Source: a virus
Reading direction: 5' to 3' (one strand)
Length of the DNA: 64,000 bases
Virus record (IMG/VR): IMGVR_UViG_3300032331_000813
Span: 1 to 64,000 of that record
Shown here: positions 51,864 through 60,842 of the stretch, in pieces
Numbering within the stretch: position 1 is the stretch's first letter
How the letters are laid out: every line of letters starts with the position of its first letter
Made by a program: the position numbers and the translations under genes
Notes under the pieces: generated by a model
Told to the model about the DNA's origin: nothing
The model's input: the letters and a program-made list of their open reading frames with translations, nothing else
Database searches by the model: none

Positions 51864-52823
51864 ATGTCATATGCTGTTAATGGAGCAATTCAATCCTTAG
51901 ACTTTAATAATTTAGTAGGAACTAACCCAAATACTACTAGTGGTACATTAAATACAGTATGGTCTACGGGTAGGTCAAATGCTGGATATGGACAAACTGC
52001 CTTAGCACAAATCAGTGGTACTAGTGCAATTGCAGCTACAGGTCAATGGGCAAATTTAGTAACTTATACTAATAACTGTGCATCACATCAAGGTACATCA
52101 ATAACAGCAATGTCTACTCCTGCAGTAGGTAGTGCAGTTTCTTCTGTGTCTGCGCTTCCAACTAATCTCACAACAATATACGCACCTAGGTTAAATGCAG
52201 CCACACAAGGGACAACGACAGCAAATACTGCTACTACGGTAGCTACATGGAGTGCTAGTGCAACTTTTACGCATACTGTTACCTTTGCAAATGGAGATGC
52301 GGCTAGATATTTCTTTAATTCAGGTGGGCAACTAAAAGTTACATGCGCCCACTCTAACTCTACTGCTGGTATTAATTTATTGTTTAACAATTTAGCTAGT
52401 AATGTAGGAACCGTAGTTATTAGTGCGCCAAACTCTGGAACTGCAACTATTGCTGCTACTTCATATTCCGGAGTACAAAAAGTAGGAGGAGGTGGAACTA
52501 CACCGACGATTTTGACAAACAATGGTTATTATGCATTAACTGCTAGTAACGCTAATATTTTTACTCAATTAGCATCTACCGGTCCGTCTACTTATTTGTC
52601 AACTTTTATACGTATAATTGCAAAATCAAACGGAGCAAACGTAAGTGGAAATCTTGATGCCGGTAGTGTAATTACACTATATACAATCTGGGATGAAGTG
52701 CCTGATGGATTAGTAGTAGGGTCTGGTTCTACTACCACAGTTACTGCACAAATACCCGAAACAACATATTTAAGTAATAGTTGGGGAACAATTACTATAG
52801 CGGGAAGTGTTGTAGTAGCATAA
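51864..52823 (+). CDS. Adhesin-like virion protein, first of a tandem pair
   Basis: A 319-residue beta-rich protein beginning MSYAVNGAIQSLDFNNLVG. It has an NAGYGQTALAQI motif shared with the fibre upstream, then SHQGTSIT, LPTNLTTIY, FANGDAARYFFNSGGQLKV and a C-terminal PETTYLSNSWGTITIAG. It is clearly paralogous to the next gene along its whole length. The sequence is Ser/Thr/Ala/Gly rich with few charges, as in fibre tips or head decorations, and has no signal peptide. The gene starts nine bases after the fibre stop with AAGGA upstream. Function is inferred: virion surface protein. Confidence 0.68.
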   Translation: MSYAVNGAIQSLDFNNLVGTNPNTTSGTLNTVWSTGRSNAGYGQTALAQISGTSAIAATGQWANLVTYTNNCASHQGTSITAMSTPAVGSAVSSVSALPTNLTTIYAPRLNAATQGTTTANTATTVATWSASATFTHTVTFANGDAARYFFNSGGQLKVTCAHSNSTAGINLLFNNLASNVGTVVISAPNSGTATIAATSYSGVQKVGGGGTTPTILTNNGYYALTASNANIFTQLASTGPSTYLSTFIRIIAKSNGANVSGNLDAGSVITLYTIWDEVPDGLVVGSGSTTTVTAQIPETTYLSNSWGTITIAGSVVVA

Positions 52824-52826
52824 ATA
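52819..52826 (+). promoter_or_regulatory. Late-type promoter box CATAAATA
   Basis: Overlaps the stop codon of the first paralog, 19 bases before the ATG of the second, with CAGGAA as possible ribosome site. Confidence 0.45.
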
Positions 52827-52845
52827 TATGAACAGGAATTTTTAA

Positions 52846-53802
52846 ATGACTTACGCACAATATGGTAATATACAAGCATCAGACTATAACGGTTTCTTGG
52901 GTGGGAACCCTGTTACAACTTCTGGTAAATTAAATACAGTTTGGGCAACTGGTGGAACCAATGCTGGTTATGGTCAAACAGCTTTAGCAAATGTAGCAGC
53001 TGGAAATGTAGTTTATGCTACCGATTGGGCTAATTTAGTAAACAAAACTGCTAATTCTGCAACTCACCAAGGCGCATCAATCACTAGCGTATCTGCTCCG
53101 GTGACCGGTGGAAATGTCACTTATGTGTCTGCAATTCCAACAAATCTTACTACAATATATACTAGCAGATTAAACGCCGCAACACAAGGTAGTACACTTT
53201 CAAACGCAGCTACATATAATAGTACATGGTCCGATGCTTTAACTTTTACACATACTATATCTTTTGCAAATGGCGATGCAGCTAGATATTTCTTTAATTC
53301 AGGTGGTCAATTAAAAATAACATGTTCTCATGCTAATAACACATCAGGTATCAATTTGTTATTCAATATGCTAGCGAGTAACATAGGAACTGTTGTTATG
53401 AGTTCCCCAACTTCAGGGACTATAACTATAGCAGCTAGTCAATATTATGGAATCACAAAAGTTGGTGGAGGTGGATTAACCCCTACACTTAGTGTAAATT
53501 CAGGTTATTATGGATTAACTACCGCTAATACACAAATTATCAGACAGCAATCATCGACGGGTCCTGCAACATACTATTTAGGAACCTTTATATCTATGAA
53601 CGCCAAAACAAACGGAACACAAGGTGCAAACGGTGACAACGGAAGTGTAATTACTATATACACCTTGTGGGATGAAGTACCAAACGGATTAACAGCAGGT
53701 TCTGGTTCTACTACTACGGTTACTGTGCAAGCCCCAGAAACAACATATTTAAGTAATAGTTGGGGAACAATCTCTGTTGTTGGAACGGTATCCGGTTCAT
53801 AA
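52846..53802 (+). CDS. Adhesin-like virion protein, second of a tandem pair
   Basis: A 318-residue paralog of the preceding protein. It begins MTYAQYGNIQASDYNGFLGG, the N-terminal motif often seen in T4-like marine virion proteins, and keeps NAGYGQTALANV, THQGASIT, IPTNLTTIYTSRLNAATQG, the ARYFFNSGGQL block and the PETTYLSNSWGTIS end. Differences concentrate around the N-terminal third and the segment after STGP, where loops may contact a receptor. A stretch of 26 identical bases around the ARYFFNSGG codons shows the duplication is not ancient or is kept by exchange. A virion surface role is inferred. Confidence 0.68.
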   Translation: MTYAQYGNIQASDYNGFLGGNPVTTSGKLNTVWATGGTNAGYGQTALANVAAGNVVYATDWANLVNKTANSATHQGASITSVSAPVTGGNVTYVSAIPTNLTTIYTSRLNAATQGSTLSNAATYNSTWSDALTFTHTISFANGDAARYFFNSGGQLKITCSHANNTSGINLLFNMLASNIGTVVMSSPTSGTITIAASQYYGITKVGGGGLTPTLSVNSGYYGLTTANTQIIRQQSSTGPATYYLGTFISMNAKTNGTQGANGDNGSVITIYTLWDEVPNGLTAGSGSTTTVTVQAPETTYLSNSWGTISVVGTVSGS

Positions 53803-53827
53803 TTTTTTAACAACGTATCTATATCCA

Positions 53828-53835
53828 TCTAAATA
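53828..53835 (+). promoter_or_regulatory. Late-type promoter box TCTAAATA before the glycosyltransferase/radical SAM operon
   Basis: 15 bases before ATG 53851, with AGGAG between. It is the last box of this type seen upstream of the overlapping gene series that runs to the window end. Confidence 0.5.
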
Positions 53836-53850
53836 CTCATAGGAGTACAC

Positions 53851-54156
53851 ATGGATACAATTACACTAATCACCGAAGCTAAAGCCCGCTTTAGTCACAA
53901 TGCAGCCAAAGCATATTTAAAAGACAAATACGATAGTAAGTTTATTATTGCTGAACAATCTGGACTTTGGCGTGCTAACTTAGAGACTATAAATTTTTTA
54001 AATTCATCTAGTGATGAATGGGTAATTTTAATTGACAAATTTGAAAACCCAGTAAAGGTTCTTAGAGCACCTCTATTAGATAAACTTGCCATAACTTATA
54101 AAACAGTTATGGAAGAATGGCATGCAGAATGGTCTGAACTAGAGAACAAGAGATGA
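53851..54156 (+). CDS. Conserved small protein of T4-like phages, unknown function
   Basis: A 101-residue protein (LITEAKARFSHNAAKAYLKD, AEQSGLWRANLETINFL, VILIDKFENPVKVLRAPLL, TVMEEWHAEWSEL). I recall similar proteins in T4-like marine phages, near structural genes, without a known role. Mixed alpha/beta with a terminal charged helix; no membrane segment. It has a good AGGAG ribosome site and a late-type box. Its stop overlaps the start of the glycosyltransferase gene as ATGA, so it is the first gene of the downstream operon. Confidence 0.65.
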   Translation: MDTITLITEAKARFSHNAAKAYLKDKYDSKFIIAEQSGLWRANLETINFLNSSSDEWVILIDKFENPVKVLRAPLLDKLAITYKTVMEEWHAEWSELENKR

Positions 54157-54962
54157 GTAAGGGCGTATTACTGTTTGCTTTCAATAGCCCAAAGTATAAC
54201 TACTATGAAATGGCAGTAGCAACTGCCAAAAGAGTTAATCATTTTTTGGGTCTACCTGTAACAATGGTCACTGATAGTGAATCATTGCCAGTCAAACAAA
54301 CATATCAGTTTGATAATATTGTTATGGCACCCGCTGATAAAACTAATTTCAGAGATTGGGGTTTATGGATTAACAAAGGTAGATACCGCGCATATCAGTT
54401 TAGTCCTTATGATGAAACTATCTTATTAGATACAGATTACATGATTAATTCAGATAAACTATTAAAGACTTTTGAATTACCTACTGATTTTTGCTGTCAC
54501 GATACAACTAGTTTTTTGATGCATCCAGAATCTGCACAAGAAGCATTGAGTGCATATAGTTTTAACACGTTATGGGCTACGGTAGTTATGTTTAGAAAAA
54601 CTGGTCGTGCTAAACAAATATTTGAATGTTTAGAAATGATTCAAAATAATTTTGAACATTATGCAACCATGCATGGATTCATATCGGCAACTTTTAGGAA
54701 TGACTATGGATTATCTTTAGCCACTAGAATTGTAAATGGACATACGGTGTCTAAAAGGGATGTTATACCGTGGAATCTATTACATGTAGGAAAAAATACA
54801 ACTATGTATAGGAATAACGACAGTGAACTTAATACTGAGTATACTGTGTTATTTGACAATTGGAGTCGCGGGAAAGTTCGCAAAGAATATCTCACTATAA
54901 AAGATACTGATTTTCATGTGATGACTAAAGAAAACTTTATGGAGTTAATCACGTATGAATAA
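54153..54962 (+). CDS. GT-A-type glycosyltransferase candidate 1
   Basis: A 269-residue protein with a nucleotide-sugar transferase layout: an N-terminal strand VLLFAFNSPKYNYYEMAV, a second strand LPVTMVTD, then KGRYRAYQFSPYDETILLDT ending in the DTD motif (D93-D95), the metal-binding DxD of GT-A enzymes. A C-terminal HVMTKENF may supply the late His. Similar to GT8/GT-A-like phage proteins by eye. It starts inside the preceding stop and overlaps the next gene by eight bases. Acceptor and sugar cannot be inferred; it may decorate virion proteins or host polysaccharide. Confidence 0.68.
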   Translation: MSKGVLLFAFNSPKYNYYEMAVATAKRVNHFLGLPVTMVTDSESLPVKQTYQFDNIVMAPADKTNFRDWGLWINKGRYRAYQFSPYDETILLDTDYMINSDKLLKTFELPTDFCCHDTTSFLMHPESAQEALSAYSFNTLWATVVMFRKTGRAKQIFECLEMIQNNFEHYATMHGFISATFRNDYGLSLATRIVNGHTVSKRDVIPWNLLHVGKNTTMYRNNDSELNTEYTVLFDNWSRGKVRKEYLTIKDTDFHVMTKENFMELITYE

Positions 54963-55710
54963 AGGTTTTGTAATAATGGCACAAGATACTAATAAAGTAA
55001 GCTATACAAAATGTGCCGAAAAACTAAGTAAGAGTATTAAGCGAGTGATGCCTGATGCTAATGTAACGATTATTACTACTGAAATGTTACCACATGGTGA
55101 TTTAGCTCCTTACAACGATTGGAAATTAATCAATGACTGGCAAGTGTATGAAGCAAGTCCTTATGATTACACTATTAAGCTAGAAGCTGATATGTATGTT
55201 CCTAGAAATATAGACCATTGGTGGGATGTATTAAAAGATAGGGACGTTGTAGTTTCATCTGCAATACGAGATTATAAGCAAGAAATATCAACTGTAAGAT
55301 TGTATCGTAGATTTATTGATGATAACAAGTTACCTGATGTGTATAATGCTATAACCTATTTTAAGAAGTCACCTATCGCTGAAGAATTTTATAAATTAGT
55401 TAGAGAAATCTTTACAAATTGGGAGGAATATAAGAAAGTTTTACAATGTAACTATCGTGAATATGCTACCACTGATTGGGTATACGCTATTGCATGTCAT
55501 ATTATGGGCAAAGAGAAAACAACACTGCCCACATTTAATGAAATGACAATGATACATATGAAACAATATATTGCCGGTACACCCACTGATGATTGGACAG
55601 ACACACTATTATATGAATTCTTACCTGATCAAATTAGAATACAGACTATACCTCAGCAATATCCATTTCACTATCATGTGAAAACTTTTTGTGATAAAAT
55701 AACATTATGA
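54955..55710 (+). CDS. GT-A-type glycosyltransferase candidate 2
   Basis: A 251-residue protein related in layout to the preceding gene: N-terminal GFVIMAQDTNKVSYTKCAEK, the strand ANVTIITTE, and VYEASPYDYTIKLEADMYVP, where EAD (77-79) takes the place of the DxD motif. A long middle segment has DVYNAITYFKKSPIAEEFYK and the end is rich in aromatic residues (QQYPFHYHVKTF). The replacement of the first Asp by Glu is tolerated in some GT-A enzymes. It overlaps neighbours at both ends (ATGA with the next gene). Assignment is by eye and moderate. Confidence 0.6.
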   Translation: MNKGFVIMAQDTNKVSYTKCAEKLSKSIKRVMPDANVTIITTEMLPHGDLAPYNDWKLINDWQVYEASPYDYTIKLEADMYVPRNIDHWWDVLKDRDVVVSSAIRDYKQEISTVRLYRRFIDDNKLPDVYNAITYFKKSPIAEEFYKLVREIFTNWEEYKKVLQCNYREYATTDWVYAIACHIMGKEKTTLPTFNEMTMIHMKQYIAGTPTDDWTDTLLYEFLPDQIRIQTIPQQYPFHYHVKTFCDKITL

Positions 55711-56051
55711 AACATGAAGATGATTATGTTCTAATATGGGAAGCTCCTAAGTTAGAAGCACCTGAATTTAGATTATACTATGATGACCATGGTGCAGTAA
55801 TTTGCTATACTGGAGATAAATCAGTAGAAGGAAACTATATTGTAATTGATGCTCAAACTTTTGCTGAAGCTAGACCTGATGTGCGAGTAATAGATGGCAG
55901 AGTTTCAAGAGTGCAACCAAACGCAGTAGTCTATAAATTAATGCCTGATGTAGAAGAAGGTATAACATGTCATCCAGACGATGTTAGTGTAATCGTTGAC
56001 AGTAAAGAAAAACATACTAAATGGAAATTAAACATATATGAACTCCAATGA
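55707..56051 (+). CDS. Small unknown protein in glycosyltransferase operon
   Basis: A 114-residue beta-rich, acidic protein beginning MKHEDDYVLIWEAPKLEAPE, with FRLYYDDHGAVICYTGDKS, NYIVIDAQTFAEARPDVRVI and a C-terminal KHTKWKLNIYELQ. I do not recognise a domain. No membrane segment, signal or Cys cluster. It overlaps the genes on both sides (ATGA upstream; 14 bases downstream), so its synthesis is tied to the glycosyltransferases. It could be an accessory subunit; there is no direct evidence. Confidence 0.55.
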   Translation: MKHEDDYVLIWEAPKLEAPEFRLYYDDHGAVICYTGDKSVEGNYIVIDAQTFAEARPDVRVIDGRVSRVQPNAVVYKLMPDVEEGITCHPDDVSVIVDSKEKHTKWKLNIYELQ

Positions 56052-56994
56052 TATTATTGATGTTGCAGATTTAGATTGCATCTATCTAAGCTATGATGAG
56101 CCACAGAAGGAAGAGTTTTGGCTTAAGATTAAAAATATGATACCGTGGGCTAAACGTGTAGATGGAGTTAAAGGCTCTGACGCTGCACATAAAGCAGCAG
56201 GCAAAGCTAGCGACACGGAACGATTCATTCTAATTGATGGTGATAATATGCCCGAAGAAAGTTTCTTCAATATGCAATTAGATTTTAGCAATAAGGATTC
56301 TAAATTTAAATTGGCTCAGTTTCGTTGGAAAGCAGTTAACAGCATCAATGGATTACGTTATGGTAATGGTGGTATGAGTAGTTGGACAAAGACTTATGTT
56401 AGTGAAATGAAAACCCACGAAAATCAAACTGAAGGGGATATAACACGTATAGCTGATTTCTGCATGGATAGTAAAGATAATCTATATTGGGCTATGTATG
56501 ATTGCTATTCAACTACGTACCCAAACTATACTCCGTTTCAAGCATGGCGTGCTGGATTCCGTGAAGGTGTAAAGATGTGTTTAGACCGCGGCGCCAAACC
56601 TACAGTAGACCAATTCAAAGAAACTGTTGCTAGCCGTAACTTAAACAACTTAACTATCTGGCATAATGTGGGTGCAGATGTTGAAAATGGATTGTGGGCT
56701 ATATACGGAGCGAGACTCGGTACATACATGACCATGCTAACTGATTGGGAACACACAGATGTTCAGTGGTTTGATAACTATATAATAATGTGGGAAGAAC
56801 AAGAATATAATAGAGATCCAGAGCGTGAAGCAACATTATTAGGTGCAGCATTACATGATAAACTTGGATTGCCAATGTGTACTTTGGGAAAAGAACAAAG
56901 TAAGTTTTTTAAACGTCATTACAATGCCGACAAACACAACCTAGGTCCACTAGTAACAGAGATGGATGTAATTCGCAAGATAGAAGGTTGGTAA
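56038..56994 (+). CDS. GT-A-type glycosyltransferase candidate 3
   Basis: A 318-residue protein with the N-terminal pattern DCIYLSYDEPQKEEFWLKIK, MIPWAKRVDGVKGSDAAHKA and RFILIDGDNMP; the DGD (D67-D69) is the expected metal-binding motif. This pattern (YLSYDEP, P.A.RV.GVKG, DGDN) is recurrent in glycosyltransferase-like proteins of T4-like marine phages. The C-terminal half is helical with many aromatics (WRAGFREGVKMCLDRGA, WHNVGADVENGLWAIYGARL). It starts within the preceding gene and its stop overlaps the next ATG (TAATG). Target unknown. Confidence 0.68.
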   Translation: MNSNDIIDVADLDCIYLSYDEPQKEEFWLKIKNMIPWAKRVDGVKGSDAAHKAAGKASDTERFILIDGDNMPEESFFNMQLDFSNKDSKFKLAQFRWKAVNSINGLRYGNGGMSSWTKTYVSEMKTHENQTEGDITRIADFCMDSKDNLYWAMYDCYSTTYPNYTPFQAWRAGFREGVKMCLDRGAKPTVDQFKETVASRNLNNLTIWHNVGADVENGLWAIYGARLGTYMTMLTDWEHTDVQWFDNYIIMWEEQEYNRDPEREATLLGAALHDKLGLPMCTLGKEQSKFFKRHYNADKHNLGPLVTEMDVIRKIEGW

Positions 56995-58388
56995 TGAGCA
57001 ATGAACAACAACGAATAAAAGACATTAAGATCAAGATTGAAAATGAAGTAGGTTCTACTTTCTGTCTTGCCAAATGGCATCATGTCACGATGTATTTGCA
57101 ATCAGGTGAAACACATAGTTGTTATCATCCCAAACCGCATAAAATCCCTTTAAGGGAACTTAAAGACAATCCGTCTGCATTACATAATACTTTAGAAAAA
57201 AAGACTGAACGTAAGTTAATGCTTGAAGGGGAGAAACCTTCGGGATGCCAGTACTGCTGGAACATTGAAGCAATGGGCCCAGACTATATTAGTGACCGTC
57301 ATATTCGTAATGCATCTATCTTTACAGAAGAACGATATGAGCAAACTGTTAAGGGACCTTGGGATCAGAATATTAACCCAGAATACTTAGAGATTAATTT
57401 TGGTAACGAATGTAACTTCAAATGCGGTTACTGTCACCCAAAGTATAGTACAAGTTTCTACAATGAAATAAAAACTAACGGTCCTGTTAATACAGTAAAG
57501 AATCATCGTTGCGACATTGATTGGATGAGACTATATCAGCGTGAAGAAGAAAATCCGTACGTTGATGCATTTTGGCAATGGTGGCCTGAATTACGCAAGA
57601 CATTGAACATCATGCGGGTTACAGGTGGCGAGCCTACTATGCACACTAGCACTTGGAAATTATTGAAAGAGATTGACCAAGACCCTATGCCTTGGTTAGA
57701 GTTGAACATCAATAGCAATTTAGGCACTAAAACTAGTCTAGTTGAAAAACTAAGTGATAGTGTAAAGACGCTATGTGATGATAAAAAGATTCGTGCTTTC
57801 AAGTTATTCACTAGCATGGATACATGGGGTCAACGTGCTGAATATATTCGCACTGGTTTAGATTTAGAATTATGGGAAAAAAATTTCCACACCTACTTAA
57901 CTAGAACTGATAGCCCAATCACGTTTATGATTACCTTCAACATTTTTAGTGTGACTACCTTTAAGTCATTGCTAGAGAAAATGTTAGAATGGAGAAATCA
58001 ATATGGATGGTATGATGATATAAAAAGCCATCGTGTTCGTTTTGATACACCTTATTTGCGTGATCCAATTCAATACGATATGAATATTCTTCCTAAAGAA
58101 GAATTCATGCCTTACATGCACGAATCATTAAAATTTATGGAAGACAACTTAGACGATAATGCTAGCAATAAGTTTACTACGGTAGAATATGAAAAGTTCA
58201 AGCGTGTAGTAGATTACATGGCAGAGACAGTTTATCCAGAAAACAAACTGGTTGAAGGTCGCAGAGATTTTTATAATTGGTTCAACGAATTAGATGAGCG
58301 TAGGGATACAGATATGTTATCTATTTTTCCAGAGTATATAAAGTTCTATAGATTATGTCAAGAAGCTAATCAGTTAAATCCATTATGA
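56994..58388 (+). CDS. Radical SAM protein 1 (twitch/SPASM-related)
   Basis: A 464-residue protein with the radical SAM cluster motif CNFKCGYC (C140, C144, C147), a GGEPTMHTSTWKLLKE motif, and a twitch-like N-terminal Cys region: FCLAKWHH (C24), HSCYHPKPHKIPL and GCQYCWNIEAMG. This architecture (Cys-rich segment before the barrel) recurs in the next three proteins. Radical SAM enzymes cleave S-adenosylmethionine to start radical chemistry; the substrate is unknown. ATG 56994 overlaps the previous stop; an in-frame TTG six bases upstream is less likely. The strongest divergence from the next three is in the C-terminal half. Confidence 0.82.
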   Translation: MSNEQQRIKDIKIKIENEVGSTFCLAKWHHVTMYLQSGETHSCYHPKPHKIPLRELKDNPSALHNTLEKKTERKLMLEGEKPSGCQYCWNIEAMGPDYISDRHIRNASIFTEERYEQTVKGPWDQNINPEYLEINFGNECNFKCGYCHPKYSTSFYNEIKTNGPVNTVKNHRCDIDWMRLYQREEENPYVDAFWQWWPELRKTLNIMRVTGGEPTMHTSTWKLLKEIDQDPMPWLELNINSNLGTKTSLVEKLSDSVKTLCDDKKIRAFKLFTSMDTWGQRAEYIRTGLDLELWEKNFHTYLTRTDSPITFMITFNIFSVTTFKSLLEKMLEWRNQYGWYDDIKSHRVRFDTPYLRDPIQYDMNILPKEEFMPYMHESLKFMEDNLDDNASNKFTTVEYEKFKRVVDYMAETVYPENKLVEGRRDFYNWFNELDERRDTDMLSIFPEYIKFYRLCQEANQLNPL

Positions 58389-59617
58389 ATAAAAACTATA
58401 GATTAAATGAAAGTAAAACTTTTTGTATGGCACCTTGGGTGCATTTGCATACTAATCCCAGTGGAGTTGCTGCCCCGTGCTGCATAGCACAATCATGCTC
58501 AACCTTCGACGGTGTAGGAAATGCAAAATCTCAATCATTAATGGAGTTAGTAAATTCTCCTAAAATGAAACAATTGCGTTTAGACATGCTAAACGATGTT
58601 AAAAATCCTGAATGTGCAACTTGTCACAATATAGAAGAATATGAAATACAAAGTAGTAGAGAGCATTTAAATATAGATTGGGGAAAAACATACTATGATG
58701 AATGTATTGAAGATACACTATCAGATGGTTCTTTAACTGAATTTAAAATGCGATACTTTGATATCAGATTTAGTAATATTTGTAATTTCAAATGTAGGTC
58801 TTGTGGTTCCTCATTCAGTAGTCAATGGGAACAAGAAGATTTAAAAAATAACTTAGTATATGCTAGAACGATACCAAAAAATGATAATAAAAATTTCTTA
58901 AATGATGTAGTTGATCAAATTCAATATATGGATCAAGCATACTTTGCAGGCGGTGAGCCATTGATAACAGAAGAACATTATATCTTGTTGGAAGAAATGA
59001 TCAAACAAGATAAAACAAATATAAAATTACGGTATAATACTAACTTGAGTAATTTAAAGTTTAAAGACAAAGATTTACTTGGGTTGTGGAAGCATTTTAA
59101 AAATGAAATAATGATCTCAGCTAGTATAGACCACTATGGTGAACGTGCAGAATATATACGGCACGGAACTGATTGGGCAACAGTTGAAAATAATTTCAAA
59201 ATAATACGTAAATTGCCATATCTGAAGTTACAAATGCATTCTGTATTGAGTGTGTTTAACATGTTAACTATGCATGAATTTTATCAATATTTGGTTGACA
59301 ACCAGTTATATGATAAGAAAAATTACCCTAACACAATATATAATTTAGATATTCCCGAAATATTATCATGTAATATATTGCCACCGGAATACAAAGAAAA
59401 AGGAAAGTATAGTTTAGAAATGGTTGTATCAATGCTATCAAAGCAAAAATTTAGAAAATATCATATTGATATGATAAAAAACGTAATTCCAAAAGCGTTA
59501 GCTAATGACACATGGGAAGATAAGAAAGAAGAATTTAGAAACGAGATACATAGATTAGATAAAATACGAGGGGAAGATTTTAGTAAAACTTTTCCAGAAC
59601 TAGCAGGATTACTATGA
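58385..59617 (+). CDS. Radical SAM protein 2 (twitch/SPASM-related)
   Basis: A 410-residue radical SAM protein. The N-terminal Cys segment is FCMAPWVHLHTNPSG followed by APCC, then a CATCHNIEE pair. The cluster motif CNFKCRSC is at C133, C137 and C140, preceded by YFDIRFSNI, and the substrate/SAM motif is YFAGGEPLITEEHY. SIDHYGERAEYIRHGTDW follows. It is closely similar to protein 3 along the whole length, including MKQLRLDMLND and FKDKDLL..WKHFK. ATG overlaps the previous stop (ATGA). The C-terminus ends RGEDFSKTFPELAGLL, a tail also found in protein 3. Confidence 0.85.
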   Translation: MNKNYRLNESKTFCMAPWVHLHTNPSGVAAPCCIAQSCSTFDGVGNAKSQSLMELVNSPKMKQLRLDMLNDVKNPECATCHNIEEYEIQSSREHLNIDWGKTYYDECIEDTLSDGSLTEFKMRYFDIRFSNICNFKCRSCGSSFSSQWEQEDLKNNLVYARTIPKNDNKNFLNDVVDQIQYMDQAYFAGGEPLITEEHYILLEEMIKQDKTNIKLRYNTNLSNLKFKDKDLLGLWKHFKNEIMISASIDHYGERAEYIRHGTDWATVENNFKIIRKLPYLKLQMHSVLSVFNMLTMHEFYQYLVDNQLYDKKNYPNTIYNLDIPEILSCNILPPEYKEKGKYSLEMVVSMLSKQKFRKYHIDMIKNVIPKALANDTWEDKKEEFRNEIHRLDKIRGEDFSKTFPELAGLL

Positions 59618-60840
59618 ACAAAGAATATCTATTAAACGAAAGTAAAACTTTCTGTATGTTTCCCTGGGTGCATTTAAATGTTACTCCTAAAGGAGATATC
59701 TACCCCTGCTGTAGTAATGACTATACAGTACCATTTGGTAACACTAAACAAACTAGCCTTAAAGAAGCATTTAACAACGAACAGATGAAGCAATTGCGTT
59801 TGGATATGTTGAATGACAAACCAAACAAGATATGTAACTTCTGCTACAAGCACGAAGAAGCAGGGCCTCATAGTTTTAGAAACTATAGCAAAGAACACTT
59901 TGCTAAACACTTTGATACAACTGTTCCTACTACACAAGCTGACGGAACTGTTCCTGACTTTAAGATGCATTACTTTGACATACGTTTTAGTAACATATGC
60001 AATTTCAAATGCAGAACATGTGGAAGTGAATTCAGTAGTCAATGGGGAGCAGAGATGCGAGCCAATCATGATCCAAAGCATCCTATCGTTATCCATGCTG
60101 ATGAAAAGGGTAATCTATTACGTGAAGTATTAGAACAAGTAGAACATATTGACCTAGCATACTTTGCAGGCGGTGAACCAACGCTAACAGAAGAACATTA
60201 TCTGATGTTAGAAGAAATGATTCGCAAAGGTCGCACAGACATTACACTACGTTACAATACAAACGCTAGTAATATCAAGTTTAAAGACTATGACTTGCTA
60301 GACATGTGGAAACACTTTAAAAAGATTGAGTTAAGTTGTAGTATTGACCATTATGGAGAACGTGCAGAATGGTTGCGTCATGGAACTGACTGGGGATTGG
60401 TTGAAAGTAATCTACTAAAGTTTCGTGATTTAGATTATGTTTCGTTTCAATTGAATACAGTATTCTCAATATTCAATTACTCAACTATTGGTGAATTTTA
60501 TTCTTATCTAAAAAGTAAGGGTATTATTCGCAGAGATGATTGGTATCATAGTCTCTACTTAGCAGTTCATCCTAGCTATTATAGTGGTAAGAGTTTACCC
60601 AAAGAACTAAAAGTCGAAGCAGCAAGTAAAGCATTAGCCTGGGCACAGAATAACGAGGGCGACGGTACATCATTGTCCCGCTTAGTAACCGATGCGGTTA
60701 ATTTTGCCAAAGAAGATGATTCTTGGGGAGCAAATAAACAAACTTTTATGTTACACACAGGGTCAAGTGATAGGATACGCGGGGAAAGTTTATGGAAAAC
60801 ATTCCCTGAATTAAATAAATTACAAGAGTTGATGGAGTAA
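59614..60840 (+). CDS. Radical SAM protein 3, close paralog of protein 2
   Basis: A 408-residue radical SAM protein with FCMFPWVHLNVTPKGDIYPC, CNFCYKHEE and the cluster CNFKCRTC at C129, C133 and C136. YFAGGEPTLTEEHYLMLEEM and SIDHYGERAEWLRHGTDW are nearly identical to protein 2. The shared segments suggest a tandem duplication inside the operon. Differences concentrate in the linker after the first Cys pair and in the C-terminal 120 residues (SLYLAVHPSYYSGKSLP here), where specificity might lie. ATG overlaps the previous stop; the next gene begins two bases after its own stop. Confidence 0.85.
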   Translation: MNKEYLLNESKTFCMFPWVHLNVTPKGDIYPCCSNDYTVPFGNTKQTSLKEAFNNEQMKQLRLDMLNDKPNKICNFCYKHEEAGPHSFRNYSKEHFAKHFDTTVPTTQADGTVPDFKMHYFDIRFSNICNFKCRTCGSEFSSQWGAEMRANHDPKHPIVIHADEKGNLLREVLEQVEHIDLAYFAGGEPTLTEEHYLMLEEMIRKGRTDITLRYNTNASNIKFKDYDLLDMWKHFKKIELSCSIDHYGERAEWLRHGTDWGLVESNLLKFRDLDYVSFQLNTVFSIFNYSTIGEFYSYLKSKGIIRRDDWYHSLYLAVHPSYYSGKSLPKELKVEAASKALAWAQNNEGDGTSLSRLVTDAVNFAKEDDSWGANKQTFMLHTGSSDRIRGESLWKTFPELNKLQELME

Positions 60841-60842
60841 AA

